DNA of 64,000 nucleotides, taken from the NCBI RefSeq assembly GCF_023158935.1, contig NZ_CP096120.1, positions 1,798,001 to 1,862,000 on the forward strand, written 5' to 3'. The notes beneath the pieces are model-generated. The model searched no databases. It had not been told where the DNA came from and was given only the letters and a program-made list of their open reading frames with translations. The number at the start of each line of letters is the position of its first letter. Position 1 is the first letter of the stretch. Of this stretch, positions 11,591 through 21,078 are shown piece by piece. The translations under genes and the position numbers were made by a program. The DNA comes from Acinetobacter portensis (lineage in GTDB: Bacteria; Pseudomonadota; Gammaproteobacteria; Pseudomonadales; Moraxellaceae).

Positions 11591-12301
11591 TTAGCCAGCT
11601 TGATCAAACATCATGCTACGGATATGACCAATAGCTTTTGTAGGATTCAAACCTTTAGGACAAACAGATACGCAGTTCATAATACCTTTACAACGGAATA
11701 GAGAGAATGGGTCGTCAAGACGAGCCAAACGCTCTTGTGTACCTGTATCACGCGAATCAATAATGAAACGGTATGCATTTAACAATGCAGATGGACCTAA
11801 GAATTTATCAGGGTTCCACCAGAATGATGGGCATGAAGTTGAACAACATGCACATAAAATACATTCATACAAACCATCTAAGTGTTCACGCTCTTCTGGA
11901 GATTGTAAACGCTCTTTAGGTGGCGCAGGTTGATTATTGATTAGGAATGGATGAATTTTGTTGTACTGTTCGTAGAACTGATTCATATCCACAACTAAAT
12001 CTTTAACCACTGGCAAACCAGGTAAAGGACGAACTGTAATCACTTCTGGTAAATCGTTTAGGTTCCAAAGACACGCTAAACCATTTTTACCATTAATGTT
12101 CACACCATCAGAACCACAAATACCTTCACGGCACGAGCGACGGAATGTTAATGTTTCGTCCTGTACTTTTAGCGCAAGAAGAGCATCAAGCAACATACGA
12201 TGCTTATCAGTCAACTCGAGCTTAAAAGTTTGCATGTACGGTGCTGCATCCTTATCAGGATCGTAGCGGTAGATATTAAATGTACGAGTACCTCTACTCA
12301 T
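11591..12301 (-). CDS. sdhB: Succinate dehydrogenase iron-sulfur subunit
   Basis: 236 residues. SdhB carries electrons from SdhA to the membrane quinone site. The [2Fe-2S] motif SCREGICGSDG supplies Cys57 and Cys62, with Asp in place of a Cys at 65 as in E. coli, and Cys77 completes it. The CILCACCSTSCP motif supplies the [4Fe-4S] cluster and CKGIMNCVSVCPKG the [3Fe-4S] cluster. A TAGGAG site precedes the ATG. It is the last gene of sdhCDAB. Confidence 0.98.
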   Translation of the reverse strand: MSRGTRTFNIYRYDPDKDAAPYMQTFKLELTDKHRMLLDALLALKVQDETLTFRRSCREGICGSDGVNINGKNGLACLWNLNDLPEVITVRPLPGLPVVKDLVVDMNQFYEQYNKIHPFLINNQPAPPKERLQSPEEREHLDGLYECILCACCSTSCPSFWWNPDKFLGPSALLNAYRFIIDSRDTGTQERLARLDDPFSLFRCKGIMNCVSVCPKGLNPTKAIGHIRSMMFDQAG

Positions 12302-12315
12302 CTCAACTCTCCTAA

Positions 12316-14214
12316 TTAGAATGTACGTGGTTTAGGTGGAATAGCCTGAACCGACAATGGACGGTAACGAACTGGCTTATACTCAAGACGGTTATCGCTA
12401 GAGAACCATAAAGTATGCTTCATCCATTCATCATCACGACGGCCGTACGGATAATCTGCATGATCAGGTGGTAATTCGAAATCTACCACCGTATGCGCAC
12501 CACGACACTCTTTACGAGCAGCAGCAGAAATCAAGGTCGCTTTAGCAACTTCATAAATATTTTCAACTTCTAGAGCTTCAATACGTGCAGTGTTGAATAC
12601 TTTAGATTTGTCTTTCAAATGAATATTACGTACGCGTGGCTCGATTGCAAGAATCTCTTTTACGCCTTTTTCAAGCAACTCAGTTGTACGGAATACACCT
12701 GCGTGGTCTTGAACAATGTCACGAATCGCATCAGCAACGTCTTGAGCATTTTCACCTGAAGTCGATTCATCCAATGCACGAATACGTGCAACAGTTTGCT
12801 CAAGTACAGTCGTAGGAAGTGGCTCGTACTCATCACCGTGATGCTTAGTCACATAATCGATAATGTGTTGACCAGCAGCTTTACCAAATACAACTAAGTC
12901 AAGAAGTGAGTTGGTACCTAGGCGGTTTGCACCATGTACAGATACACATGAACATTCACCGATTGCATAGAAACCTTTCACTGGTTTAGTGAAGTCACGG
13001 TCTTCTGCATTAGTAGAATAAACGTCATTTTCTTTATCGTAATGCGCTTTAAATGGAGTTGTCTCAACACTTTCAGGCACAACCACTTGACCGTGAATAT
13101 TCGTAGGAATACCACCCATTTGATAATGGATTGTTGGTACAACTGGAATCGGCTCTTTAGTGATATCAACGTTCGCGAACTTCTTACCAATCTCAAATAC
13201 AGATGGAAGACGCTTCATGATTGTTTCAGCACCCAAGTGCGTCATATCAAGCAAGATGTAGTCTTTCTTAGGACCACAACCACGACCTTCTTTAATTTCT
13301 TGGTCCATAGAACGTGATACAAAGTCACGTGGCGCCAAGTCCTTAAGTGTCGGAGCATAACGCTCCATGAACGGCTCGCCTGAATCGTTACGAAGGATTG
13401 CGCCTTCACCACGACAACCTTCAGTTAACAATACGCCTGCGCCCGCAACACCCGTTGGGTGGAATTGCCAGAATTCCATATCTTGTAATGGAATACCTGC
13501 ACGAGCAGCCATACCAAGACCGTCACCAGTGTTGATATATGCGTTTGTAGATGCACGGTAAACACGACCAGCACCACCAGTAGCAAATAAAGTCGCTTTT
13601 GCTTGGAATACTGCAATTTTACCAGTTTCTTGGTCAATTGCTGTTACACCAAGTACATCGCCTGCTTCGTTACGGATTAAATCTAATGCGATCCATTCAA
13701 CGAAGAATTGAGTACCCATTTTCACGTTGCTTTGATAAAGCGTGTGAAGAAGTGCGTGACCTGTACGGTCGGCAGCAGCACAAGCACGTGGAACCGCTTT
13801 TTCACCGTAGTTTGCAGAATGACCACCAAACGGACGTTGGTAAATTGTACCGTCTGCGTTACGGTCAAATGGCATACCTAGGTGTTCAAGTTCATAAACA
13901 ACTTGAGGCGCTTCACGAGTCATAAACTCGATTGCGTCTTGGTCACCTAACCAGTCAGAACCTTTTACTGTATCGTAAAAGTGGTAGTGCCAATTATCTT
14001 CTTGCATGTTACCAAGAGATGCACCAATACCACCTTGAGCAGCTACAGTGTGTGAACGTGTTGGGAATACTTTAGTAAGTACCGCAACTTTCAAACCAGC
14101 TTGAGCAAGTTGGTAAGAAGCACGCATACCTGAACCACCACCACCAACGATGACTGCATCGAAAGTTTCGTGTGGAATATTTGTGTAATCTTCTTTAGGG
14201 TTTATAGCGCCCAT
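12316..14214 (-). CDS. sdhA: Succinate dehydrogenase flavoprotein subunit
   Basis: 632 residues, slightly longer than the 588 of E. coli, mainly at the N-terminus and in the mid region. It oxidises succinate to fumarate with covalently bound FAD. The FAD-binding GGGGSGMRAS lies near residues 24-33, and SHTVAAQGGI supplies the FAD-linked His55. The substrate-site blocks HPTGV, GCRGEGA and RLGTNSLLD are present. The ATG follows AGGAAAC. It lies 14 bases upstream of sdhB and 12 bases downstream of sdhD. Confidence 0.98.
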   Translation of the reverse strand: MGAINPKEDYTNIPHETFDAVIVGGGGSGMRASYQLAQAGLKVAVLTKVFPTRSHTVAAQGGIGASLGNMQEDNWHYHFYDTVKGSDWLGDQDAIEFMTREAPQVVYELEHLGMPFDRNADGTIYQRPFGGHSANYGEKAVPRACAAADRTGHALLHTLYQSNVKMGTQFFVEWIALDLIRNEAGDVLGVTAIDQETGKIAVFQAKATLFATGGAGRVYRASTNAYINTGDGLGMAARAGIPLQDMEFWQFHPTGVAGAGVLLTEGCRGEGAILRNDSGEPFMERYAPTLKDLAPRDFVSRSMDQEIKEGRGCGPKKDYILLDMTHLGAETIMKRLPSVFEIGKKFANVDITKEPIPVVPTIHYQMGGIPTNIHGQVVVPESVETTPFKAHYDKENDVYSTNAEDRDFTKPVKGFYAIGECSCVSVHGANRLGTNSLLDLVVFGKAAGQHIIDYVTKHHGDEYEPLPTTVLEQTVARIRALDESTSGENAQDVADAIRDIVQDHAGVFRTTELLEKGVKEILAIEPRVRNIHLKDKSKVFNTARIEALEVENIYEVAKATLISAAARKECRGAHTVVDFELPPDHADYPYGRRDDEWMKHTLWFSSDNRLEYKPVRYRPLSVQAIPPKPRTF

Positions 14215-14226
14215 GATTGTTTCCTA

Positions 14227-14607
14227 TCAATTCGCCCAAAAAATCTGGATTGCCCAGATTGCGTATGCCAATACAGCAATAATTACTGCTGAAGTTAGTA
14301 CAATACGCAAACCATTTGCAGAAGGACCCATTTGACGAGTCGTCACGTAATCCGTGAAAACCTGCCACATACCGATCCATGCATGTGCAACAAGAGATAA
14401 GACTGACAATAAAGATAAAATCTTCATTGGTGTTGTCATCATAAAACCGTACCACTGTTCAAAGTTGAATCCGCCATTACACAGAATCCAACCTAATACC
14501 ACTACGGTATAAACAGCTAATACAACAGCACTTACGCGTTGGATAAACCAATCACGAGAACCTGAACCCGTAAAACCTGTAGCACTTTTCATTAGAGTAC
14601 GATCCAT
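14227..14607 (-). CDS. sdhD: Succinate dehydrogenase membrane anchor subunit
   Basis: 126 residues with three membrane segments (about 27-45, 55-78, 100-123). GSRDWFIQRVSAV and HAWIGMWQVFTDYV match the E. coli SdhD quinone/haem region, where the His of HAWIG is a haem b ligand. With SdhC it anchors SdhAB and reduces ubiquinone. Its start lies 16 bases inside the end of sdhC, so the two are translationally linked. Confidence 0.95.
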   Translation of the reverse strand: MDRTLMKSATGFTGSGSRDWFIQRVSAVVLAVYTVVVLGWILCNGGFNFEQWYGFMMTTPMKILSLLSVLSLVAHAWIGMWQVFTDYVTTRQMGPSANGLRIVLTSAVIIAVLAYAIWAIQIFWAN

Positions 14608-14990
14608 ACAAATGCTGCAACAATACCAATTGCAGACAAGATTAATGAAATAGTAGCTGCAACACGACCACTTTGCAGTTCTTCTGCAATGCCTTGATCA
14701 GCAAGTAAATGCTTGATACCAGCAATAAAGTGGAAAATTAAGCCAGCTACAAATACCCATACGATGAAACGCACAATAAAGCTATCAAAAACAGCTTGAA
14801 CTTGTGCAAAACCTTCTGGAGAAGACAAAGATTTGTCTAAGATCCATAAAAGTACCGGAACGAGTAAAAATACGATGACACCTGAAAGACGGTGTAAAAT
14901 TGATGCAATAGCCACAGGGGATTTTAAGTTTACTTCTAAAACTTGACCCATGGACAAATTGACAGGTCTGTTGCTTTTCACAGCGGGCAT
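14592..14990 (-). CDS. sdhC: Succinate dehydrogenase cytochrome b556 subunit
   Basis: 132 residues. The RPVNLS start, SILHRLSGV near residues 30-38, and FHFIAGIKHLLAD with His87 (the likely haem b ligand) and His94 mark the SdhC family. There are three membrane segments (about 30-52, 70-95, 108-130). The ATG at 14990 has AGG directly before it, which is too close for a normal ribosome site; an inner Met at residue 14 is possible but would remove the conserved RPVNL. First gene of the sdh operon. Confidence 0.94.
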   Translation of the reverse strand: MPAVKSNRPVNLSMGQVLEVNLKSPVAIASILHRLSGVIVFLLVPVLLWILDKSLSSPEGFAQVQAVFDSFIVRFIVWVFVAGLIFHFIAGIKHLLADQGIAEELQSGRVAATISLILSAIGIVAAFVWIVL

Positions 14991-15001
14991 CCTGTAAGTA
15001 A

Positions 15002-15070
15002 AAACTCCATCCGGAGTTTGTTGGAATTAGTTCGAAGGAAAGCTGGCATAGATAGGCAAGCTTTTGCCTA
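15002..15070 (-). promoter_or_regulatory. sdhC leader with two hairpins
   Basis: In the short predicted 5' leader of sdhC, AAACTCC/GGAGTTT (15002-15019, loop of four) and TAGGCAA/TTGCCTA (15053-15070, loop of four) form two perfect 7-bp stems. The first ends about 12 bases from the sdhC start codon and contains GGAG, so it could hide a ribosome site. Confidence 0.55.
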
Positions 15071-15088
15071 AATTAAAAACGACACTGA

Positions 15089-15117
15089 ATTATAAAACGT
15101 CAAGTTTCAAATTACAA
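15089..15117 (-). promoter_or_regulatory. Sigma-70 promoter of sdhCDAB
   Basis: On the minus strand TTGTAA (15117-15112) and a perfect TATAAT (15094-15089) are separated by 17 bases. Transcription would start near 15082, giving a leader of about 92 bases that contains both hairpins described for this operon. Confidence 0.6.
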
Positions 15118-15851
15118 ACGGCTCTCAAGCCCATTTCAAGCAAATATCTATAAATAAGAATCATTAACAAAATATCAAATAGTATAAAATTCACCTATTT
15201 GAATATCAAAAAACACCCAAAGCCTGCATTTACCTAGGTTTACAGCTAAAAAAACGACTTTTTCAGTATTTTTATTACATACTTAGCCCAACCATAACTA
15301 CGACTAAAGATGAATGTAATTGGAATGAGATTGGTTTTTCCCATAAGGTACAGCAAAATTTTAATCAACCCATTATTTTTAAATTAAATATTGCAAAGCT
15401 ATTGAGCAAAATTATCAAATATCCTGAATATTAATAACAACTTAATTATTCAAATTAAACCTAACACCTATTTCCGCGATATTTTACGTATAAAATGACT
15501 CATATTTTTGGTTATTTTTTAATCTACGTGTGTTTTTCAATCAACCCAAACATCTATTTTTCAACCAATCAGTACATTAAAAAAGGATGTTTATATCATT
15601 TTATTTATAGTGATCTATCTAATGTTTTAGATTAAAAATTTAATGTAAGTTACGAAAATTATAATCTTTTACGCGATTTAGCCATTTACTTATATACAAA
15701 GCCACATGAATTAAACCCGTATAATTCCTTACAATTAAATTAAATCAGCTTATTTTTTTCTGCATTTCTCTTTAGATTTGACATATTATATTGCCCCGAT
15801 ACTGTGATTATATTATGTTTTTTATTAAGTTGGCTTTTTGACGAAACAATG
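15118..15851. other. Long AT-rich gap between sdhC and gltA
   Basis: About 730 bases between the sdh promoter and the gltA upstream elements. It is strongly AT-rich with several T and A tracts. No supported reading frame, RNA gene or repeat was seen. It probably carries binding sites for regulators of both divergent units, but none can be named. Confidence 0.4.
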
Positions 15852-15917
15852 ATTTGTCAGCCTCTTTTTAGCCCTAAGTATAATTGACAAATTTTCAGTA
15901 GCTACTAATCTTGTAGC
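15852..15917 (+). promoter_or_regulatory. gltA upstream control region with inverted repeat
   Basis: A perfect TATAAT lies at 15879-15884, with TTGTCA 19 bases upstream (long spacing). A second set, TTGACA (15884-15889) and TAATCT (15906-15911), has a 16-base spacer. ATTTGTCA (15852-15859) and TGACAAAT (15885-15892) are perfect inverted arms flanking the first -10, and GCTAC/GTAGC (15901-15917) form a small stem. This suggests overlapping promoters and an operator; no protein is identified. Confidence 0.4.
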
Positions 15918-16000
15918 AATTTTCGATCCGTTTGATTCATGTATTAAAAGATGAACTTTTAGAATCAGACTAACATTCACCAGGACAGGAGATCTATTGA

Positions 16001-17275
16001 ATGTCTGAAGCAACTGGCAAAAAAGCTGTTTTACAACTTGATGGCAAAGAAATTGAACTACCAATTTACAGCGGTACATTGGGCCCAGATGTAATCGACG
16101 TTAAAGATGTATTGGCCGCAGGTCACTTTACTTTTGATCCTGGTTTTATGGCTACTGCTTCTTGTGAGTCTAAAATCACATTCATCGATGGTAACAAAGG
16201 TATTCTTTTACACCGTGGTTACCCAATCGACCAGTTAGCTACTAAAGCTGATTACTTAGAAACTTGCTATTTATTATTAAATGGCGAGCTTCCAACTGCT
16301 GCACAAAAAGAAGAATTTGACGCTAAAGTTCGTAACCACACTATGGTTCACGATCAAGTTAGCCGCTTCTACAACGGTTTCCGTCGTGATGCTCACCCAA
16401 TGGCTATAATGGTTGGTGTTGTTGGTGCGCTTTCTGCGTTCTATCACAACAACTTAGACATCGAAGATGTTAACCACCGTGAAATCACAGCAATTCGTTT
16501 AATTGCTAAGATTCCTACATTGGCAGCTTGGAGCTACAAGTACACTGTTGGTCAACCATTCGTTTACCCACGTAATGACTTAAGCTACGCTGAAAACTTC
16601 TTGTACATGATGTTTGCTACTCCTGCAGATCGTGATTACAAAGTTAACCCTATTCTTGCTAAAGCAATGGATCGTATTTTCACGCTTCATGCTGACCACG
16701 AACAAAACGCATCTACTTCTACAGTACGTTTAGCTGGTTCTACTGGCGCTAACCCTTATGCATGTATCGCTGCTGGTATCTCTGCACTTTGGGGACCTGC
16801 TCATGGTGGCGCGAACGAAGCTGTTCTTAAGATGCTTGATGAAATCGGCTCTGTAGAAAACGTTGCTGGCTTCATGGAAAAAGTGAAAACTAAAGAAGTT
16901 AAACTTATGGGCTTCGGTCACCGAGTTTACAAAAACTTCGATCCACGTGCGAAAGTAATGAAAGAGACTTGCGACGAAGTGTTAAGCGCACTTGGTATCA
17001 ACGATCCACAATTAGCTTTAGCTATGGAACTTGAACGTATCGCTCTTTCTGACGAATACTTCATCAAACGTAACCTATACCCTAACGTAGACTTCTACTC
17101 AGGTATCATCCTTAAAGCGATTGGTATCCCAACAGAAATGTTTACTGTAATTTTCGCTCTTGCACGTACTGTTGGCTGGATCAGCCACTGGTTAGAAATG
17201 CACAGCGGTCCTTACAAAATCGGTCGTCCTCGTCAGCTTTACACTGGCGAAGTTCAACGCGATATCGTTCGTTAA
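16001..17275 (+). CDS. gltA: Citrate synthase (type II)
   Basis: 424 residues, the size of the large NADH-sensitive hexameric citrate synthases of Gram-negative bacteria. It condenses oxaloacetate and acetyl-CoA. The catalytic triad is visible as His268 (WGPAHGG), His307 (GFGHRVYKN) and Asp364 (NVDFYSG). An N-terminal beta-rich segment (residues 1-60) precedes the catalytic fold, as in the type II enzymes. The ATG is preceded by CAGGAGATCTATTGA. It is transcribed away from the sdh-suc block across a 1-kb gap. Confidence 0.98.
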   Translation: MSEATGKKAVLQLDGKEIELPIYSGTLGPDVIDVKDVLAAGHFTFDPGFMATASCESKITFIDGNKGILLHRGYPIDQLATKADYLETCYLLLNGELPTAAQKEEFDAKVRNHTMVHDQVSRFYNGFRRDAHPMAIMVGVVGALSAFYHNNLDIEDVNHREITAIRLIAKIPTLAAWSYKYTVGQPFVYPRNDLSYAENFLYMMFATPADRDYKVNPILAKAMDRIFTLHADHEQNASTSTVRLAGSTGANPYACIAAGISALWGPAHGGANEAVLKMLDEIGSVENVAGFMEKVKTKEVKLMGFGHRVYKNFDPRAKVMKETCDEVLSALGINDPQLALAMELERIALSDEYFIKRNLYPNVDFYSGIILKAIGIPTEMFTVIFALARTVGWISHWLEMHSGPYKIGRPRQLYTGEVQRDIVR

Positions 17276-17289
17276 TTCGAACTCCGTTG

Positions 17290-17318
17290 AAAAAACCACC
17301 CTTTTGGGTGGTTTTTTT
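17290..17318 (+). terminator. Terminator of gltA
   Basis: AACCACCC and GGGTGGTT form an 8-bp stem with a TTTT loop and a T run, just after the gltA stop. A very similar hairpin occurs at the same relative position before the second transporter copy. Confidence 0.9.
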
Positions 17319-17351
17319 ATACTAAAATTAATTCATTCTTTTTATTAATAC

Positions 17352-17513
17352 TATTTATTCCAAAGTCAAATAGATTCTTTAGATTGAAACATAAACGCAA
17401 TAATCTGTATTAATTACACATCATTTAATTACTATTCATCATCAATCCGCACATATAAAAGCCCATATATTCGAATTTCCATATGGAATTCAATAAATAT
17501 AAACGGACTTTAT
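17352..17513 (+). promoter_or_regulatory. Upstream region shared by both POT transporter copies (copy 1)
   Basis: The 162 bases before the first POT gene align without net gaps to those before the second copy (20917-21078). Shared blocks include a 20-base identity ending CCAAAGTCAAAT (17352-17371), GAAACATAA, TACACATCA and GCCCATATATTC. This conservation in otherwise AT-rich intergenic DNA points to a common promoter and operator, but no hexamers are convincing enough to place. Confidence 0.45.
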
Positions 17514-19058
17514 ATGCAGCCAGATGTAAATAAATACGATCAAGCTTTCTACGGACACCCAAAACCACTCAGAGGATTATTCTTCACAGAACTTTGGGAA
17601 CGCTTTTCTTTTTACGGCATTCGCCCTCTTCTCATTCTTTATATGTCCGCAATGACAATTAATGGCGGTTTAGGACTAGATCTCCCTACTGCATCAGCAA
17701 TTGTTGGTTTATTTGCAGGTTCTATGTATCTCATGACCGTATTTGGTGGATGGGTTGCAGATAACTGGCTAGGTCAAGCACGTGCTGTTTGGTATGGCTC
17801 AATTATTATGGCTTTAGGACATCTTTCTATTGCCTTAACTGCATTTTCTAGCAATTTCTTTTTCTATTTTGGTCTTGTACTTATTGTATTAGGCTCAGGT
17901 TTATTCAAAACCTGCATTTCCGTTATTGTCGGTACATTATATGAAGCCAAAGATTAACGACGTGATGCAGGATTTTCCATTTTCTATATGGGAATCAATT
18001 TAGGTTCTTTTGTTGCACCACTTATTACAGGCTTCCTAATTAAAGACTATGGTTGGCATTTAGGTTTTGGTGTTGGCGGACTAGGTATGTTGATTGCTCT
18101 GGTTATCTTCCGCTCTATTGCGGTACCAGAAATCACAGAATTCAGCACAGTTAAAACTATTGATAACTCTTGGAAACAAGCAACTAATCAAAACCGTCAT
18201 GCACCTAAAATTGTGATGGGCTTTTTGGCCATTTGTGCGGTAGTAATTGCCTTAACAGCAACAGGGATTATCATCATTAATCCTGTTGAAATCGTCACTT
18301 ATTTGACTGTTATAATTTGCATTACCATTATTGGCTATTTTGCCTACCTTTTACTATTTTCCAAAACCACTGTAAAAGAGAAACAAAAACTGGTTATTTG
18401 CTTTATTTTATTGATTATTGCCGCTTTATTTTGGTCTGCATTTGAACAATCAGCAACATCTCTTAATTTATTCGCAAATGATTTCACAAATAAATATGTA
18501 TTCGGCTATGAAATACCTGCGGTATGGTTTCAATCTATTAACCCGTTATTTGTGATTATTTTCGCACCAATCATGGCCTGGCTTTGGGTAAAACTTAGGA
18601 AAGCAAATAAAGATCCGAGTTACATTTCCAAATTCATTATTGCTTTAGTGCTTGCTGCTTCAGGTTTTGGACTTATGGCACTTGCAAGTTACTCTGTTAT
18701 TTCAAGTGGCGGTGCTTTAGTTTCACCTTGGTGGCTAATTTCAACATTCCTTTTACTTACCCTTGGTGAGTTGTGTCTAAGTCCAGTTGGTCTTTCAACA
18801 ATGACCAAATTAGCACCTATCGTAATTCGTGGTCAGGTTATGGGACTATGGTTTACAGCATCTGCACTTGGTAACTTAATGGCGGGCTTAATTGGCGGTC
18901 ATGTATCTCAAGATTCGCTACAAGATTTACCAACTTTATTTATACGTTGCGTAGTTGCCTTAATGATTGGTGCTATTGTTCTACTTATCATCAAAAAACC
19001 TATTCTTAAACTTATTTCAGATAGTGACGATAAAACTAAATTGACGGAAACTTTATAA
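17514..19058 (+). pseudogene. POT-family peptide:H+ symporter, interrupted by an in-frame stop
   Basis: Read through, the frame gives 514 codons, exactly the length of the intact copy at 21079-22623, and most residues match. At 17955-17957 a TAA replaces the TCA (Ser) of the other copy within the block D-[S]-RRDAGFSIFY; the reading frame is otherwise open to 19058. The first 147 residues carry the POT signature FFTELWERFSFYG and about four membrane segments. The rest could restart at MGINLG (17988) but would lack the N-terminal helices. The family imports di- and tripeptides with protons across the inner membrane. The stop may be a real mutation, a strain-specific event or a sequencing error; the absence of further damage suggests it is recent. 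Its end overlaps the start of the aminopeptidase gene (TAATG). Confidence 0.88.
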
Positions 19059-20851
19059 TGACTGCTTCAGAAAAACTTAAATGCTTACGCGAGCACATGC
19101 AAAAACACAATGTTGATGCTTTCATTGCACTAAGTGCTGATCCACATATGTCAGAATATTTACCTGACTATTGGAAAATTCGTGAGTGGCTTACAGGTTT
19201 CACAGGTTCTATTGGTACCATCTTAGTTACTCAAGATATTGCAGGACTTTGGGTAGATGGTCGCTATTGGGTTCAAGCAGAAACACAGCTTAAAGATACT
19301 GGTTTTAGTCTGCAAAAACTAACTAGCGATGAAAGCTCATCACATTGGGCTTGGTTAAGTCAAAATTTAAAAGCCAATGCAAATGTTTCAGTGAATACAC
19401 AAACTGTCTCTGTTCAACAATTTGAAGTTTTACAGCGCATCGCTAAGTTAAATAATTTCAATATTGTTGAAAATATCGATCTCATTTCAGAAGTTTGGCA
19501 AGACCGCCCTGCCTTACCTGTGCAAGCAGTTTATGAAATGAAAGAAGGTATTAATGCATTACCCCGTACTAAAAAAATCAATAAAATTCGCGAAAAACTT
19601 GCTTCAAAGCAAATTGAAGGACATTTAATTTCTGCTGTAGATGATATTGCTTGGATACTGAATTGTCGTGGTGCAGATGTTGAATACAATCCTGTGTTCT
19701 TATCTCATCTTTATATCGACAGCAAACAAACTATCTTATTCTGTGACCTAAATAAGTTTGATGATGCTTTAGTTTCACGTTTTAAAAGTGAAAACATCAC
19801 TATTTTAGATTACACAGAAAGTAAAAACTTCTTAAACAAACTACAAGTTTCTAGTGTTTTAATTGATCCTGCAAAAGTATCTTACTACCACCAAAGTGCT
19901 TTAAATTCTCAGGTGAAAATACATCACGATATTAACCCAAGCACTTTATTTAAGTCACAAAAGCACGAAAGTGAAATTGCACATATTCGCATCGCAATGC
20001 AAAAAGATGGCGTTGCGCTCTGTCATTTCTTCCATTGGTTAGAAAATGCTTTAAAACACAATGAAGCAATTAACGAACTTACCATTGATGAAAAAATTAC
20101 AGCGTATCGTGCAGAGCAAGATGGTTTTATTGGACTAAGTTTCTCGACTATTGCAGGATTTAATGCTAACGGTGCACTCCCGCATTATCGCGCAACACCT
20201 GAAAGTTATAGCGATATTCAAGGTAATGGATTACTTCTAATTGACTCAGGTGGTCAATATGAAGATGGCACAACCGACATTACGCGAGTTGTTCCTGTAG
20301 GTACACCATCGGCTGATCAAAAACGTGATTACACGCTTGTTTTGAAATGTCATATTGCATTGGCACAAGTCGTTTATCCTGAAGGTTTAGCTGCGCCATT
20401 ACTGGATTCAATTGCTCGTCAACATTTATGGCAACATCAATTGGACTATAGACACGGTACAGGTCACGGCGTTGGTTTTGCGTTAAATGTTCATGAAGGT
20501 CCACAAGTTTTATCTTATTACGCACCTATTCATGCGTATTCTAAACTACGTGAAGGCATGATTATTTCAAATGAACCTGGCTTGTATCATGAAGGTCAAT
20601 ACGGCATTCGAATTGAAAACTTGGTCGCAAACCGCTTAAAAGAAAATACCAGTACAATTTACGGTGATTTCTTAGAGTTTGAAACACTTACACTATGCCC
20701 AATTAATATTGATTGTATTGATTTAACTCTTATCACTAAAGAGGAAAAAACGTGGTTAAATCAATATCACAACACTGTTCGTGAACAACTTTCGCCTTCA
20801 CTTACAGGTGAGGTTTTAGATTGGTTAATTCATAACACACGAAAAATCTAA
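19058..20851 (+). CDS. Xaa-Pro aminopeptidase (M24B family)
   Basis: 597 residues, the three-domain form with two creatinase-type N-terminal domains (about 1-135 and 136-305), the pita-bread M24 catalytic domain (about 310-530) and a C-terminal M24_C segment. Metal ligands are visible as the Asp of LLIDSGG (about 395) and of TTDITR (about 406), the His of GTGHGVGF (about 468), the Glu of NEPGLY (about 505) and the Glu of IRIENL (about 519). It cleaves the N-terminal residue from peptides with proline in second place, probably in the cytoplasm as no signal peptide is seen. The ATG overlaps the stop of the upstream transporter (TAATG), so peptide uptake and breakdown appear linked. The premature stop upstream may reduce this coupling. 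Confidence 0.93.
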   Translation: MTASEKLKCLREHMQKHNVDAFIALSADPHMSEYLPDYWKIREWLTGFTGSIGTILVTQDIAGLWVDGRYWVQAETQLKDTGFSLQKLTSDESSSHWAWLSQNLKANANVSVNTQTVSVQQFEVLQRIAKLNNFNIVENIDLISEVWQDRPALPVQAVYEMKEGINALPRTKKINKIREKLASKQIEGHLISAVDDIAWILNCRGADVEYNPVFLSHLYIDSKQTILFCDLNKFDDALVSRFKSENITILDYTESKNFLNKLQVSSVLIDPAKVSYYHQSALNSQVKIHHDINPSTLFKSQKHESEIAHIRIAMQKDGVALCHFFHWLENALKHNEAINELTIDEKITAYRAEQDGFIGLSFSTIAGFNANGALPHYRATPESYSDIQGNGLLLIDSGGQYEDGTTDITRVVPVGTPSADQKRDYTLVLKCHIALAQVVYPEGLAAPLLDSIARQHLWQHQLDYRHGTGHGVGFALNVHEGPQVLSYYAPIHAYSKLREGMIISNEPGLYHEGQYGIRIENLVANRLKENTSTIYGDFLEFETLTLCPINIDCIDLTLITKEEKTWLNQYHNTVREQLSPSLTGEVLDWLIHNTRKI

Positions 20852-20857
20852 GTAAAG

Positions 20858-20884
20858 AAAAGCCACCTTTGGGTGGCTTTTTTA
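20858..20884 (+). terminator. Terminator after the aminopeptidase gene
   Basis: AGCCACC/GGTGGCT 7-bp stem with a TTTG loop and a T run. It occupies the same position relative to the second transporter as the gltA terminator does to the first. Confidence 0.88.
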
Positions 20885-20916
20885 CACTCTAAAAAATTCA
20901 TTCCTTTTGGTTATAT

Positions 20917-21078
20917 TATTTATTCCAAAGTCAAATGAATTTCCTTACATGAAACATAATTGCAATAATTTCAATTAAATACACATCAATTTATTACCAT
21001 TCAGCATCATACTGCTCATAAAAAAGCCCATATATTCAAAACTCAAACAATTAATTTAAAAAGAAAAATGGATTTTTT
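20917..21078 (+). promoter_or_regulatory. Upstream region shared by both POT transporter copies (copy 2)
   Basis: This is the counterpart of 17352-17513, displaced by exactly 3,565 bases. The conserved blocks and their distances to the start codon are kept, which argues that they are functional or that the duplication is fairly young. Confidence 0.45.

Noticed and set aside
13042..13925. Several frames opposite or out of phase with sdhA
   Set aside because: sdhA is intact over the whole stretch and the alternatives show no family pattern.
17955..17957. Programmed recoding or selenocysteine at the POT stop
   Set aside because: The codon is TAA, not TGA, the paralogue has Ser there, and no recoding signal is seen.
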